This document shows positions 38,847 to 48,255 of a stretch of 64,000 nucleotides of DNA, piece by piece. The position numbers were made by a program, and so were the translations under genes. Position 1 is the stretch's first letter. The number at the start of each line of letters is the position of its first letter. The notes under the pieces were generated by a model. It was not told the origin of the DNA. It searched no databases and saw only the letters and a list, made by a program, of their open reading frames with translations. This DNA comes from Halonatronum saccharophilum DSM 13868. Lineage in GTDB: Bacteria > Bacillota > Halanaerobiia > Halobacteroidales > Halobacteroidaceae. The stretch is taken from positions 426,707-490,706 of the forward strand of contig NZ_KI912094.1 of the NCBI RefSeq assembly GCF_000517025.1, in the 5' to 3' direction.

Positions 38847-39212
38847 TTACAAAGCTACAGCCTGGGCTGCTGCATAATCTCTGCTATGAGATATAGATAT
38901 CATTATCTTATCAATTCCCATCTCTAGTGCTAAATCTTTGGCCCTGTTTTTTAGTTTAACCTCAGGCTTGCCTAATTCATCCTTTACTATCTCAATATCC
39001 TGCCATTTAAAACCTCTAAAGCCAGTCCCTAAAGCCTTAACTACTGCCTCCTTAGCAGCAAAACGACCTGCATAATAGGACCAAGGCACTTTATGTTTTT
39101 CACAATAGTCTATCTCCTCTTCTGTAAAGAACCTCTTCTTGAATCTACTGTGCCTCTCCATTCCTTCTCTTATTCTTTCAATCTCAATAATATCTATTCC
39201 AATACCTTTCAT
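38847..39212 (-). CDS. acpS: Holo-[acyl-carrier-protein] synthase
   Basis: A 121-residue phosphopantetheinyl transferase that activates acyl carrier protein. It has the Mg-binding start GIGIDIIEIERI, RFFTEEEIDYC, the FAAKEAVVKALGTGF motif and the end ISISHSRDYAAAQAVAL. Length fits AcpS. Located downstream of the glmM/ribozyme unit and upstream of nnr. Confidence 0.95.
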   Translation of the reverse strand: MKGIGIDIIEIERIREGMERHSRFKKRFFTEEEIDYCEKHKVPWSYYAGRFAAKEAVVKALGTGFRGFKWQDIEIVKDELGKPEVKLKNRAKDLALEMGIDKIMISISHSRDYAAAQAVAL

Positions 39213-39323
39213 AATAACACTTTCTCCTTCTTTTCTATATAATATTATTATTCTACAAATTATTATTTTCTCCTTTTTATTCCTACTTATTCATACTAAT
39301 AATATATAAATCTCCATAAATTA

Positions 39324-39359
39324 AAAAGTACTTTGGAGAGAAGTCTCCAAAGTACTTTT
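39324..39359. terminator. Terminator between the ribozyme and acpS
   Basis: AAAAGTACTTTGGAGA-GAAG-TCTCCAAAGTACTTTT, a 16-base perfect stem. It would end the transcript that carries the ribozyme before acpS. Confidence 0.7.
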
Positions 39360-39454
39360 ATCTATCAGTATAAAGAACAACTATATATTAATTCTATTTT
39401 TAATCTTTCCTTAACTGCTATGAATTATCATTTTAAACAAAAATGACAAAATTC

Positions 39455-39600
39455 TTCTAAATTACTTTGTCCTAGAAATCACTTTCCGGCTTTAATAATT
39501 TAGTTAAGGCTTAGAACTAAAGCCTGGAGGCATCCGCCGATAAATCGATACTCCCCCTCCTCGTCAACTCCCTAAGAGCCCTGGCGCTATATTTAGACTC
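39455..39600 (-). ncRNA. glmS-type self-cleaving ribozyme, no glmS downstream
   Basis: The minus strand contains the conserved glmS core in order: AGCGCCAGGGCTC (cleavage between A at 39588 and G at 39587), GTTGACGAGGAGGGGGAGTA then TCGA, TCGGCGGATGCCTCCAGG and the downstream AGCCGGAAAGTG ... AGGACAAAG. All catalytic-core blocks are present, so it should bind glucosamine-6-phosphate and cleave. No glmS follows: within 100 bases a terminator appears, then acpS. It lies just after glmM. See findings. Confidence 0.92.
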
Positions 39601-39648
39601 TAGCTACTGGCTGTTGGCCCTTAGCTAAAAGGTTAAAGCTGCCCTTAA

Positions 39649-39686
39649 TAAAATTAATTTACAATTTAAATTGTAAATTAATTTTA
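39649..39686. terminator. 38-base A/T palindrome at the glmM stop codon
   Basis: TAAAATTAATTTACAATTT followed by its exact complement; the glmM TAA is its outer end. With only A/T pairs and no T-tract it is a doubtful terminator, but it could shape the mRNA end above the ribozyme. Confidence 0.4.
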
Positions 39687-41021
39687 TCCAAGTTCCTTCT
39701 CAATAACTTGAGCAGCTTTATCAGCTAAATTATCCACTTCTTCTTTATCCTTACCCTCAACCATTACTCTAATTACAGGCTCAGTCCCTGAAGCGCGGAC
39801 AAAAATTCTTCCTTCATCAGCTAAAAGATCTTCAACTTCATTAATAGCTGATTTAATCTTCTCATTATCTTCCCAATCCTTACTTTCAACTTCTATATTT
39901 TTTAAAATCTGTGGATACTCCTTTAATTCTTTCCCCAGTTCAGATAAAGCTAGATCACGCTTCTGTACCACATCAATTAATTGAAGAGCACTTAAAACAC
40001 CATCTCCAGTTGTATTATAATCTAAGAAGATAATATGACCTGACTTCTCTCCACCAAAATTATAACCTTTTTCTAACATTCTAGCCAATACATAACGATC
40101 ACCATTAGCTGTAACTGAAACCTTACCTTCTACCTCCTTCATAGAATCATTTAAGCCAAGATTACTATATTTAGTAGCAACTACTGTATTACTGGCTAAT
40201 CTTCCTTCGCTTATTAATTGACGACCACAGATTGCTAAGATATAATCGCCATCTATAAGGTTACCTTTCTCATCTACTGCAATTAAACGATCTGCATCGC
40301 CGTCATGAGCAATACCAAGATCCGCTCCATAATCTAAAACTGCCTTTTTTATCACCTCAGGATGGGTAGATCCACAATCTACATTGATATTATAACCTGT
40401 CGGATCATCATTGATAGATATAACCTCTGCTCCTAGCTCTTTTAATACCTTAGGGGCCAACTTATAAGCAGCTCCATTAGCAGAATCTACTACAACCTTT
40501 AAACCTACAAAACTACTATCTACTGTATCTTTAAGATACTCAACATACTCGTCGATAGCATTATGAATAAACTCTACCTTCCCTACCTTATCACCATCTA
40601 CTAAAGGTAAATCATCTAAAGAGTTAAAGATAATATCTTCAATATAGTCTTCTTGCTCATCTGAGAGTTTAAACCCATCACCATTAAAGAACTTTATTCC
40701 ATTATCCTGTACTGGATTATGGGATGCAGAGATCATAATACCAGCCTTGACACCCTTAACCTTCGTTAAGTAAGCAACCACTGGTGTTGGCAGAACACCA
40801 ACCTTGACAACATCAATTCCCAAAGATGTAATACCAGCTACCAATGCAGCTTCTAACATATCACCAGATACCCTAGTATCCTTTCCTATTAATATCTTAG
40901 GTCTTTGCTCACCCTTACATAGATAATAAGCACCTGCTTTACCTATTTGAAAGGCAAGTTTAGCTGTCAAAAACTTGTTTACCTCGCCTCTTACACCATC
41001 AGTTCCAAATAATTCTCCCAT
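39684..41021 (-). CDS. glmM: Phosphoglucosamine mutase
   Basis: A 445-residue enzyme converting glucosamine-6-phosphate to glucosamine-1-phosphate for peptidoglycan and LPS. It begins MGELFGTDGVRGEVN. The catalytic phosphoserine loop is GIMISASHNPVQDNG, the metal loop DGDADR, the sugar loop GEKSGH, and the phosphate loop RASGTEPVIRVM. Start chosen at the ATG 7 bases after GGAGG. It is 88 bases downstream of cdaA, and a glmS-type ribozyme lies in its 3' region. Confidence 0.97.
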   Translation of the reverse strand: MGELFGTDGVRGEVNKFLTAKLAFQIGKAGAYYLCKGEQRPKILIGKDTRVSGDMLEAALVAGITSLGIDVVKVGVLPTPVVAYLTKVKGVKAGIMISASHNPVQDNGIKFFNGDGFKLSDEQEDYIEDIIFNSLDDLPLVDGDKVGKVEFIHNAIDEYVEYLKDTVDSSFVGLKVVVDSANGAAYKLAPKVLKELGAEVISINDDPTGYNINVDCGSTHPEVIKKAVLDYGADLGIAHDGDADRLIAVDEKGNLIDGDYILAICGRQLISEGRLASNTVVATKYSNLGLNDSMKEVEGKVSVTANGDRYVLARMLEKGYNFGGEKSGHIIFLDYNTTGDGVLSALQLIDVVQKRDLALSELGKELKEYPQILKNIEVESKDWEDNEKIKSAINEVEDLLADEGRIFVRASGTEPVIRVMVEGKDKEEVDNLADKAAQVIEKELG

Positions 41022-41109
41022 TATCACACCTCCTATTATTATATGTATAACCTTCTTAATCCTTAGATATATACTCTTTTATTATATGCTAATCTTACTG
41101 CCAGTTCAA

Positions 41110-41862
41110 CTATTTAACATCTATCTCCTCAAACTTAGCAAGAAGTTTTTCTTTTAAGCTAAATTCATCTAAATTATATTTTATCTTCCCATTTTCCATA
41201 GTTGAAACTACACCTGTCTCCTCTGATACAACTATAACCAGTGCATCACTCTCTTCACTCATACCCACAGCAGCTCGATGTCTTGTCCCTAAGCTCTGTT
41301 TCAACCTTTTATTCTTGGTTAATGGCAAGATACAGCTTGCAGCTAATATCCTTTCATTATGAATGATAACTGCTCCATCATGCAAAGGAGCTTTAGAATT
41401 GAATATATTCAATAATAGCTCTGGAGAAAATTTAGCATCTAACTCTACTCCAGTATCAATTATCTCCTTTAAACCGCTCTCTCTTTTTAATACTACTAAC
41501 CCCCCTATCTTTTCTTTGCCCATTCTAATTACTGTAGAAACTAACTTATCTATATATATCTCAGATTTATTTGCTTGTGTTAAATAACTTAACATCTTTC
41601 CGCGCCCAATCTGCTCTAAAGCCCTTCTTAGTTCAGGCTGAAAGACTACTGGCAAAGCAATTAAAACCATAGTTCTTATCTGGGCCAACAATAAATTAAA
41701 TATCCTTAGCCCCAATATTTGAGTAGCAAAACTAATGATAAAGAGAACCAAAACTCCATTTAATAGATGTATAGCCCGAGTCTCTCTAATCAAAGTTATT
41801 GCTTTATAAGAGATCAACAAAGTGACTATTATATCAATTACCATTATAAACTCAAACTCCAT
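41110..41862 (-). CDS. cdaA: Diadenylate cyclase CdaA
   Basis: A 250-residue membrane-bound c-di-AMP synthase. There are three N-terminal membrane helices (about 8-95). The DAC domain follows, with the catalytic DGAVIIHNERI and GTRHRAAVGMSEESDA motifs and VVSEETGVVS. In most Firmicutes the order is cdaA-cdaR-glmM; here glmM follows directly and cdaR (YbbR) is missing. Its product controls potassium and osmolyte transport, relevant to a halophile. ATG after GGGGAGAGGG. Confidence 0.96.
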   Translation of the reverse strand: MEFEFIMVIDIIVTLLISYKAITLIRETRAIHLLNGVLVLFIISFATQILGLRIFNLLLAQIRTMVLIALPVVFQPELRRALEQIGRGKMLSYLTQANKSEIYIDKLVSTVIRMGKEKIGGLVVLKRESGLKEIIDTGVELDAKFSPELLLNIFNSKAPLHDGAVIIHNERILAASCILPLTKNKRLKQSLGTRHRAAVGMSEESDALVIVVSEETGVVSTMENGKIKYNLDEFSLKEKLLAKFEEIDVK

Positions 41863-41879
41863 TATTATACCCTCTCCCC

Positions 41880-42638
41880 TTAATCCTCAACCACAGTATT
41901 TACCAAAGAACCTACCCTTTCAATCCTAACCTCTACCTTATCGCCTACCCTTAATTCGCCAACTCCAGGTGGTGTGCCAGTAGCTATTATATCACCTCTT
42001 CTTAAGGTCATAATACTCGAGATAAAGGCAACTATCTCATCTATACTAAAGATCATCTGCGAAGTATTAGAACTCTGTTTAACTATATCATTTTTTATAA
42101 GCTCTATCTTTAAGTTATCAGGGTCTATACCTGTTGAAATAATCGGGCCAACAGGAGCAAAAGTGTCAAAAGATTTGGCCCTACTCCATTGTCCATCTTT
42201 AGCTTGTAAATCCCTTGCGGTAATATCATTAAAACAAGTATATCCTAAGATATAATCTTTTACCTCTTCTTTACTTAAATTTTTAACATCATCTTTTATA
42301 ATCACAGCCAACTCTGCTTCATAATCAACTCTCTTGGAAGCAATAGGATATTTAATTGCCTCTCCTCCACTTATAATTGTTGTATTTGGCTTCAAAAAGA
42401 TAATCGGATCTTCAGGTAATTCCATCTCTAATTCTTTGGCATGATCCTTATAATTCAAACCAACACAAACTATCTTAGATGGATCAGACGGTGGTAATAC
42501 CTCCACTTCATCTAAGAAATACTCTCTATTTGTAAGACCATAATTACTATAAATATCTCCATCTAATCCCTTTATCCTCTGACCATTAATCATCCCATAA
42601 TATATATCTTCACCTTTTTGGAATCTAATAAACTTCAT
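41880..42638 (-). CDS. Fumarylacetoacetate hydrolase-family protein
   Basis: A 252-residue FAH-fold enzyme. It has the N-terminal cap (to about 60), then KIVCVGLNYKDHAKELEMEL, DYEAELAVIIKDD (the metal-binding acidic residues), GQWSRAKSFDTFAPVGP, and RRGDIIATGTPPGVGELRVG near the end. Family members are 2-keto-4-pentenoate hydratases, acylpyruvases or oxaloacetate decarboxylases. No neighbouring pathway narrows it. It starts 35 bases downstream of yihY. Confidence 0.88.
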   Translation of the reverse strand: MKFIRFQKGEDIYYGMINGQRIKGLDGDIYSNYGLTNREYFLDEVEVLPPSDPSKIVCVGLNYKDHAKELEMELPEDPIIFLKPNTTIISGGEAIKYPIASKRVDYEAELAVIIKDDVKNLSKEEVKDYILGYTCFNDITARDLQAKDGQWSRAKSFDTFAPVGPIISTGIDPDNLKIELIKNDIVKQSSNTSQMIFSIDEIVAFISSIMTLRRGDIIATGTPPGVGELRVGDKVEVRIERVGSLVNTVVED

Positions 42639-42673
42639 TATCTACTCACCCACTTCCCGTATTTAGCTATCCC

Positions 42674-43918
42674 TTAATTCAACAGATCCACTATAGTAGC
42701 ATCCTGTAAACCACTTTTAGTTTTTCTGACTAAAGCAAAATAAAGATCCTCTATCTCCTTATCAGCAAAAATATCCTTGATTTCTACCTCCTGATCAAAG
42801 ATAAATCTCTCTGCTATCTCCCAAAGACTAATCTTACTTAAAGTGGTAGCAGGAATAAAATTACCATCTTTGCTCACAGCTACAAAGCCCTCATCTATCA
42901 ATCCATTTAAATTTTCTTCTATAATCTCTACTGGTATATTTATTCTATAAGCCAAGCCCTCAAAATCAATCCCTTTTGATTTTTTATCAGAAAACTCCTT
43001 GCAGATAACTACCAGAAAAGCAATTGGTATAATACTTTGGGTACCTATACTTATATCATGAATATTCCTAAAGTGATGTAAGTTCTTTCTATGTTGAAAG
43101 ACATATGATATTACAGCACCACTTAAGGTAATCATCCAGACTACATAAAGCCAAATCAAAAACAAAGGTGCTACTGATAAAGAACCATAGATTCTATGAT
43201 AAGCCAAAGCATTTGTAGCATACATAACATAAATGTTTCTTGCTATTATAAATAAAGTTCCACCAGTTAAACCACCTACCAACGCAGCAAAAGGATCTAC
43301 ATCAGTATTGGGAATTAAATAATATCCAGTAATATAAAGAAGAAAATAGGATATAGTTGTTACTGAACGAAATAAGAAAGTATCTGTAGATGATAGATTA
43401 ACCAAATCAGAGCCTAAGTAATCACTAACCAATGTTATAGTTAAGCTTATAGAGATGGTTACTAAAAAAGTCCCTAAGGTGATAAAGGTCCAAAAAGCTA
43501 CAAACCTTCTAAGTAAATCCCGATGTTCTTCTACTCCCCAAATTAAATTGAAGGTCTTCTCAATCCTAGCTAGCATAAAAATTATTACTAGAACCAGAGA
43601 AAAGAAACTTACTGCTCCTAATTGACCTATATCTATATCAATTATAAAACCTTCTAAAAAATCAATTACAATTTGGCCTGTCCCTGTTGCCAAATGGCTT
43701 AAGATAACCTCTTTAAATGTCTCAATTATCCTCTCTGTACCACCAAAGATATCAAATAAAGTAATAGTATAAAAAGAAAATATTAACAGCGGTATAATAG
43801 AGAGAAGAGTTGTATAAACCAAGCTCATAGCATGAATGGATACATCTATCTCCATAATCTTTTGATACGTCCTCTTCATGAATAACTTCCAATCAAAATT
43901 TAAAAATTTCTCTAACAT
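42674..43918 (-). CDS. YihY/BrkB-family membrane protein with an extra C-terminal winged-helix-like region
   Basis: A 414-residue protein. Residues about 20-280 are the YihY/UPF0761 core (SLVYTTLLSIIPLLIFSFYT, LGAVSFFSLVLVIIFMLARI, YGSLSVAPLFLIWLYVVWMI) with six spans. Residues about 290-414 are soluble and look like a winged helix (GLAYRINIPVEIIEENLNGL). The old 'RNase BN' name is not supported for this family. Function unknown. ATG after AGGAGGT. Confidence 0.85.
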   Translation of the reverse strand: MLEKFLNFDWKLFMKRTYQKIMEIDVSIHAMSLVYTTLLSIIPLLIFSFYTITLFDIFGGTERIIETFKEVILSHLATGTGQIVIDFLEGFIIDIDIGQLGAVSFFSLVLVIIFMLARIEKTFNLIWGVEEHRDLLRRFVAFWTFITLGTFLVTISISLTITLVSDYLGSDLVNLSSTDTFLFRSVTTISYFLLYITGYYLIPNTDVDPFAALVGGLTGGTLFIIARNIYVMYATNALAYHRIYGSLSVAPLFLIWLYVVWMITLSGAVISYVFQHRKNLHHFRNIHDISIGTQSIIPIAFLVVICKEFSDKKSKGIDFEGLAYRINIPVEIIEENLNGLIDEGFVAVSKDGNFIPATTLSKISLWEIAERFIFDQEVEIKDIFADKEIEDLYFALVRKTKSGLQDATIVDLLN

Positions 43919-44025
43919 ATTAGACCTCCTATTATCACATCTATCATTAATTTTACTATAATTTACCTTTAATTTAAAGGGGAATTAATTTATTATTTAT
44001 TATTATACTCCTTATCTTTAATAAT

Positions 44026-44057
44026 AAAACCCAAATACCATTTGGTATTTGGGTTTT
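44026..44057. terminator. Terminator
   Basis: AAAACCCAAATACCA-TT-TGGTATTTGGGTTTT. It lies downstream of the broken ferritin-like gene; on the minus strand TTTTATTATT follows. Confidence 0.75.
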
Positions 44058-44123
44058 AAAAAATATATTTTCTCTTTTAATAAACTTCGTTATTTTACTG
44101 ACTTCCTATTCTACTACTTTTTC

Positions 44124-44328
44124 TTAATTTTCTCTCCTCTCTTCATCTATTCTATCCTCAAATTTCTCCAAGTGCTTATTATCATCCTCCATTAGCCCTC
44201 TTACAACCTCTTGGTTTATAGGATCTAAATCGTCTATACTCTTTTGATAAGCTTCTACACCTTTGGCCTCACCATTATAGATTTGATTAAGAAGATCCTT
44301 TGACCCACCTAGATTCTTTATTCTCCAT
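44124..44328 (-). pseudogene. Small ferritin-like gene with a single-base frameshift
   Basis: It starts with ATG after AAAGGGG and reads MENKESRW. It then shifts to a second frame that reads GGSKDLLNQIYNGEAKGVEA, then YQKSIDDLDPINQEVVRGLM and on to a stop at 44124. The span is 205 bases (3n+1), consistent with one inserted base. The pattern (short helices with EAKGVEAY and MEDDNKHLEKFED) looks ferritin/rubrerythrin-like, similar to spore-coat or DUF2383-type small proteins. It has its own terminator. A sequencing error cannot be excluded. Confidence 0.6.
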
Positions 44329-44388
44329 CTTTTTACCCCTTTCTAATTTTACTTTGTTCTTATTATACCCAAGAAGAAAACTCTAAAT

Positions 44389-46059
44389 TTACTCTTCCCT
44401 TTCTTTATCTACCCTTTTAATAACATCTTTAGTCGAAGAAAAGATATCTTTGGTAGCAAAGAAGATATTATCCTCAGATATCTTGTCGACTATTCCAAAG
44501 GACTCTAGTTTCTTAAATAATTTATCATCTACACCCGAAAAGTAAATTTGTCCATCATATCTATTTACTTTATCAATAAAACTATTTAAAACCTTTATTG
44601 CCGTTAAATCAATATACTCTACACTTCTCATCCTGATAATAAAGACCTTATCTTTAACAAAGCTTGTATTAAATTCAGACTTTAAGTTTTTAGCTGAGTT
44701 AAAGTATAAATTCCCTGCCAAGTTGATAATCACATAAGGATCTTCTATTTCATTAATATTTGATTTAGATTTAACAGAAAAGGTATCCTCTTTCTCTCCT
44801 TTATAGGTAATATAAGAAAAATCAACTCTATCAGTAGAACGAAGTAATAAGATTAAGGAGATTGTTACCCCAAAATATACAGCATAATCGATACGCGGAG
44901 ATAAAACAGTAGTTAAAAAGGTTATAATAAAGACAATTGTATCAAAACGAGTTGTTCTAAATACAAGCTTTATAGTATCTAAGTTAATCATTGAAATTGC
45001 TACTATTATTACCAGAGCTGCTAAAGATGCAATGGGAATATATTGAGCAAAAGGGTTTAAAAACAGTATAAATAAGATTATAATTGAGGCTGTAAAAAAT
45101 TCGGATATTCTACTTTTGGCTCCAAAATGATAGTTAGCAAAAGAGTTGGTAAAAGATCCTGAAGTTGCAAAACTACTAAAAAATGAGCAAATGGTATTAA
45201 TAATCCCTTGCCCAATAAACTCTTTAGTTAACTTTACCTCTTGAGTTGACATCTCTTCTAAAGCCTTTACAATTGATAAAGTCTGTATAAAACCTAAAAT
45301 AGCAATCGAAAGAGCAAAGCTAAACAAGGCTCTCATTCTTTGCAAATTAAAGTTTATCATATTAAAGGTAGGCAAAGATAATGAAAATTCATTAACAACC
45401 TCTACTTTATCCCCTAAGTTAAATACGTAAACTAAAAAAGTAGAGACTATAATTGCTATTAAGTAATTAGGAATCTTTTTAGATATCTTTTTACTAAAAA
45501 GTATAATTAAAATAGATAAGATTGTAATTGCTAAGGAGTAATAATTTATCCCTGGCAGATTAATAATCAATTCATAAATTTCTAAAAATATATTTCCAGT
45601 TTGCTCAACCTCTAAACCTAAAGCATCATCTATTTGCCCTATCCCAATAATCAAAGCAATACCTGTATTCAATCCTATAATAACAGAGTCTGGAACATAT
45701 TTAACCAGATCACTTAATCTGACTAACCCTAAGACTATTTGAATAACACCAACCATAAAAGTTAATAGAAAAAGCACCTCTACATAAGCCCCTTGGCCCA
45801 CATTAGCTAATGCATTGGCCAGCGCCATAGACATTAAATTAGTCGGGCCAACGACCATATAATCAGAAGACCCTACAAAGGTAGCAACTATCATTGAAAC
45901 TATAGAAGTATAAAGACCATAAATAGGGCTAACCCCTACAATTAAAGCATAGGCCATATTTTGTGGTAAAGCAATTGTAGCCACCGAAATCCCAGCCATC
46001 AAATCATTTTTTAAGTACTTTGATTTATAGATTTTCAATATTCTTATTAAATTATCCAT
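44389..46059 (-). CDS. SulP-family anion transporter with STAS domain
   Basis: A 556-residue SLC26/SulP permease. The membrane domain (about 1-420) starts LKNDLMAGISVATIALPQNM and AYALIVGVSPIYGLYTSIVS, the family signature, and has GSFTNSFANYHFGAKSR. A cytoplasmic STAS domain (about 440-540) includes KVFIIRMRSVEYIDLTAIKV. Substrate may be sulfate, bicarbonate or another anion. The ATG follows AAGGAGG; 25 codons of in-frame upstream sequence are rejected. It starts 100 bases downstream of the SLC13 permease. Confidence 0.9.
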   Translation of the reverse strand: MDNLIRILKIYKSKYLKNDLMAGISVATIALPQNMAYALIVGVSPIYGLYTSIVSMIVATFVGSSDYMVVGPTNLMSMALANALANVGQGAYVEVLFLLTFMVGVIQIVLGLVRLSDLVKYVPDSVIIGLNTGIALIIGIGQIDDALGLEVEQTGNIFLEIYELIINLPGINYYSLAITILSILIILFSKKISKKIPNYLIAIIVSTFLVYVFNLGDKVEVVNEFSLSLPTFNMINFNLQRMRALFSFALSIAILGFIQTLSIVKALEEMSTQEVKLTKEFIGQGIINTICSFFSSFATSGSFTNSFANYHFGAKSRISEFFTASIIILFILFLNPFAQYIPIASLAALVIIVAISMINLDTIKLVFRTTRFDTIVFIITFLTTVLSPRIDYAVYFGVTISLILLLRSTDRVDFSYITYKGEKEDTFSVKSKSNINEIEDPYVIINLAGNLYFNSAKNLKSEFNTSFVKDKVFIIRMRSVEYIDLTAIKVLNSFIDKVNRYDGQIYFSGVDDKLFKKLESFGIVDKISEDNIFFATKDIFSSTKDVIKRVDKEREE

Positions 46060-46158
46060 CTTAAGACCTCCTTCCCAAGAGCAATTTATAAATAATAATG
46101 AATATTGAATAAATAAAATCAAAATCCAGAACATTCTCTATTATTAATTCTTAACTAA

Positions 46159-48072
46159 TCAAACTCCCCAAAACACCTTAATCAAAATTGGGGTAATAAT
46201 CGTTAATATAATCTGCAAAGGTGCCCCAACTATAAAGAAATCTTTAAACTTATACCCTCCTGGACCATAGACCATTAAATTAGTTTGGTAGCCCAAAGGA
46301 GTCAAAAAAGCTGTACTGGCTGCAAAGGTTACTGCCATAATAAAGGAAAAGGGGTTGGCCCCTAAGGTGTTTGCAGCTTCAACTGCTACTGGTAACATTA
46401 AAACAGCGCTTGCATTATTACTCATAAAGTTGGTAAGTACTACAGTAACAAAATAAAATAAACCCAACACTATTACAGGCGGTAATTGCTCTGTACCAAT
46501 TAGAATCATATCAGCAATATATTGAGCAGTTCCTGTTTTCTCCATTGCTATACCTAAAGGAATTAATCCAGCCAAAAGAAAGATAACCTCCCAATCTATT
46601 GCATCATAAGCCTTTTTAGAATTAACACAATCAGTTAAAATCATAGCAATCATCCCACCAAGAGCAGAAACCACAATAGGAAGAATCTCTAAAATTGCTG
46701 GAATGACTACAGCTGCTAAAATCCCTAAAGAAATTGGTATCTTTTCGATATCATAGTCTTTGGTTTCAAACTCCTTCACAACTATAAAGTTTCTATTTTG
46801 TTGTAAACGATCTACTGTTGTCTTAGTAGCAAATAATAAAATTATATCTCCTGGCTTTAATTTTATATCCTCCATTTTTTTATGAGCCAAATCAGGACCT
46901 CGCTTAATAGCTAGTATTGTAGCATCATACCTTTCAATAAAATTTACATCGGCAAAGGTCTGATCTACTAAAAAGGAATCTGGTGTAACTACTACCTCTA
47001 ATAGCTTATTTCCTTTAATTGGCTCTTCTAACTGCTTATCCCCAATTCTTATTTCAGGTAATAACTTTAATCGTTCATCATCTAATATTTCAAGTAAAGT
47101 ATTCCTATCACTTCTAATAATTAAATGGTCACCCTCAAATAATTCTTTATCCTGTAAAGATTCCTTAAACTTCTCTCCACTTCGGACAACTTGTACTAAA
47201 TCTATGTCTAGGTTTATTCTTTCTAAGGTCTTATTAACAGGAACACCAATAAAAGGTGAACCTTCTTTTACTATAACCTCTGTCAAAAATAAATCCATCT
47301 CATACTTATCTGTTAACCCTTCTTCAGGATCAATCCTTGCCGGGATCAATTTTGCCCCTATAAAAAACAAATAAATAAAACCTACCAAAAATAGAATTAC
47401 TCCTAAATGGGTAAACTCAAACATAGAAAATGGTCTACCAATTAAACTATCAGAGATATTGCTAGCTAAAATATTGGTTGATGTCCCAATTAAGGTAAAC
47501 ATCCCACCTAACATAGATGCATAAGACATAGGAATTAATAATCTTGAAGGAGAATTTTTTGTCTTCTTAGCCAAGTTAGTTATCATTGGTATAAAAGCAG
47601 CAACTACAGGGGTATTGTTAATCATTGATGCCGTTGGCCCTGTTAATCCCATTATCAATCCTAGTTGCTTTCTTTTATTATCTCCAGTTATATCTATTAT
47701 TTTTTTTCCTAATACCTGTACAATCCCACTATTTTGTATACCTTGACTTATAATAAACATAGCCAAAACTGTTATTGTAGCACTATTAGAAAACCCTGAT
47801 AATGCCTCTTCTACAGAAACTTTAGTCCATGGCTTTAATAAAACCAAAACTACAGGAATCATTAAAGCTAATAAATCTAATCGGATTATCTCTATAAATG
47901 ATAGTGTAACAAATACTGGGATTAAAATTAAAATTATAACTATACCAGTATTTAAAGCATCAACTACAGAAACTAACTCTTGTGAATAGTGATTTAAACT
48001 CAAAATTAAAATAGCTACAACTATAACTAAAAGTAAAAAAAAGAATCTACTATCTTTAACTTTATTATACAC
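46159..48072 (-). CDS. SLC13-family sodium/anion symporter with TrkA-C domains
   Basis: A 637-residue ArsB/NhaD-superfamily permease. Two membrane halves flank two RCK/TrkA-C domains at about 230-400 (LTEVIVKEGSPFIGVPVNKT and LEVVVTPDSFLVDQTFADVN). Signature SNTPV-like loops are SMINNTPVVAAFIP and the second-half NFMSNNASAVLMLPVA. This domain layout is common in sulfate/dicarboxylate symporters; the substrate is open. Start is GTG after AAGGAGGG; an upstream ATG would place the ribosome site inside the gene. Confidence 0.88.
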   Translation of the reverse strand: MYNKVKDSRFFFLLLVIVVAILILSLNHYSQELVSVVDALNTGIVIILILIPVFVTLSFIEIIRLDLLALMIPVVLVLLKPWTKVSVEEALSGFSNSATITVLAMFIISQGIQNSGIVQVLGKKIIDITGDNKRKQLGLIMGLTGPTASMINNTPVVAAFIPMITNLAKKTKNSPSRLLIPMSYASMLGGMFTLIGTSTNILASNISDSLIGRPFSMFEFTHLGVILFLVGFIYLFFIGAKLIPARIDPEEGLTDKYEMDLFLTEVIVKEGSPFIGVPVNKTLERINLDIDLVQVVRSGEKFKESLQDKELFEGDHLIIRSDRNTLLEILDDERLKLLPEIRIGDKQLEEPIKGNKLLEVVVTPDSFLVDQTFADVNFIERYDATILAIKRGPDLAHKKMEDIKLKPGDIILLFATKTTVDRLQQNRNFIVVKEFETKDYDIEKIPISLGILAAVVIPAILEILPIVVSALGGMIAMILTDCVNSKKAYDAIDWEVIFLLAGLIPLGIAMEKTGTAQYIADMILIGTEQLPPVIVLGLFYFVTVVLTNFMSNNASAVLMLPVAVEAANTLGANPFSFIMAVTFAASTAFLTPLGYQTNLMVYGPGGYKFKDFFIVGAPLQIILTIITPILIKVFWGV

Positions 48073-48140
48073 AAAATATCCCTCCTTCTTTAATAAAATT
48101 ATAGAAAACATACTTATTTATTGCAAGCCTTAATACATAT

Positions 48141-48167
48141 ATAAAGAAAAAAACCAACATATGTTGG
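48141..48167 (-). terminator. Terminator after the PLP decarboxylase
   Basis: CCAAC-ATAT-GTTGG followed on the minus strand by TTTTTTTCTTTAT. The stem itself contains TTGGCC, part of the overrepresented word. Confidence 0.75.
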
Positions 48168-48255
48168 CCCTTTCGTTAGATATATTTTTTGGCAACTATA
48201 ATTAATTTCAGTCCTCTATTAAATATTAAATTTTATGCAAAAATTGCAATAAAAT

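Noticed and set aside
39649-39686. A glmM terminator strong enough to keep the ribozyme off the transcript
   Set aside because: The stem is all A/T and has no U-tract, so read-through into the ribozyme is plausible; it is kept only as a low-confidence feature.
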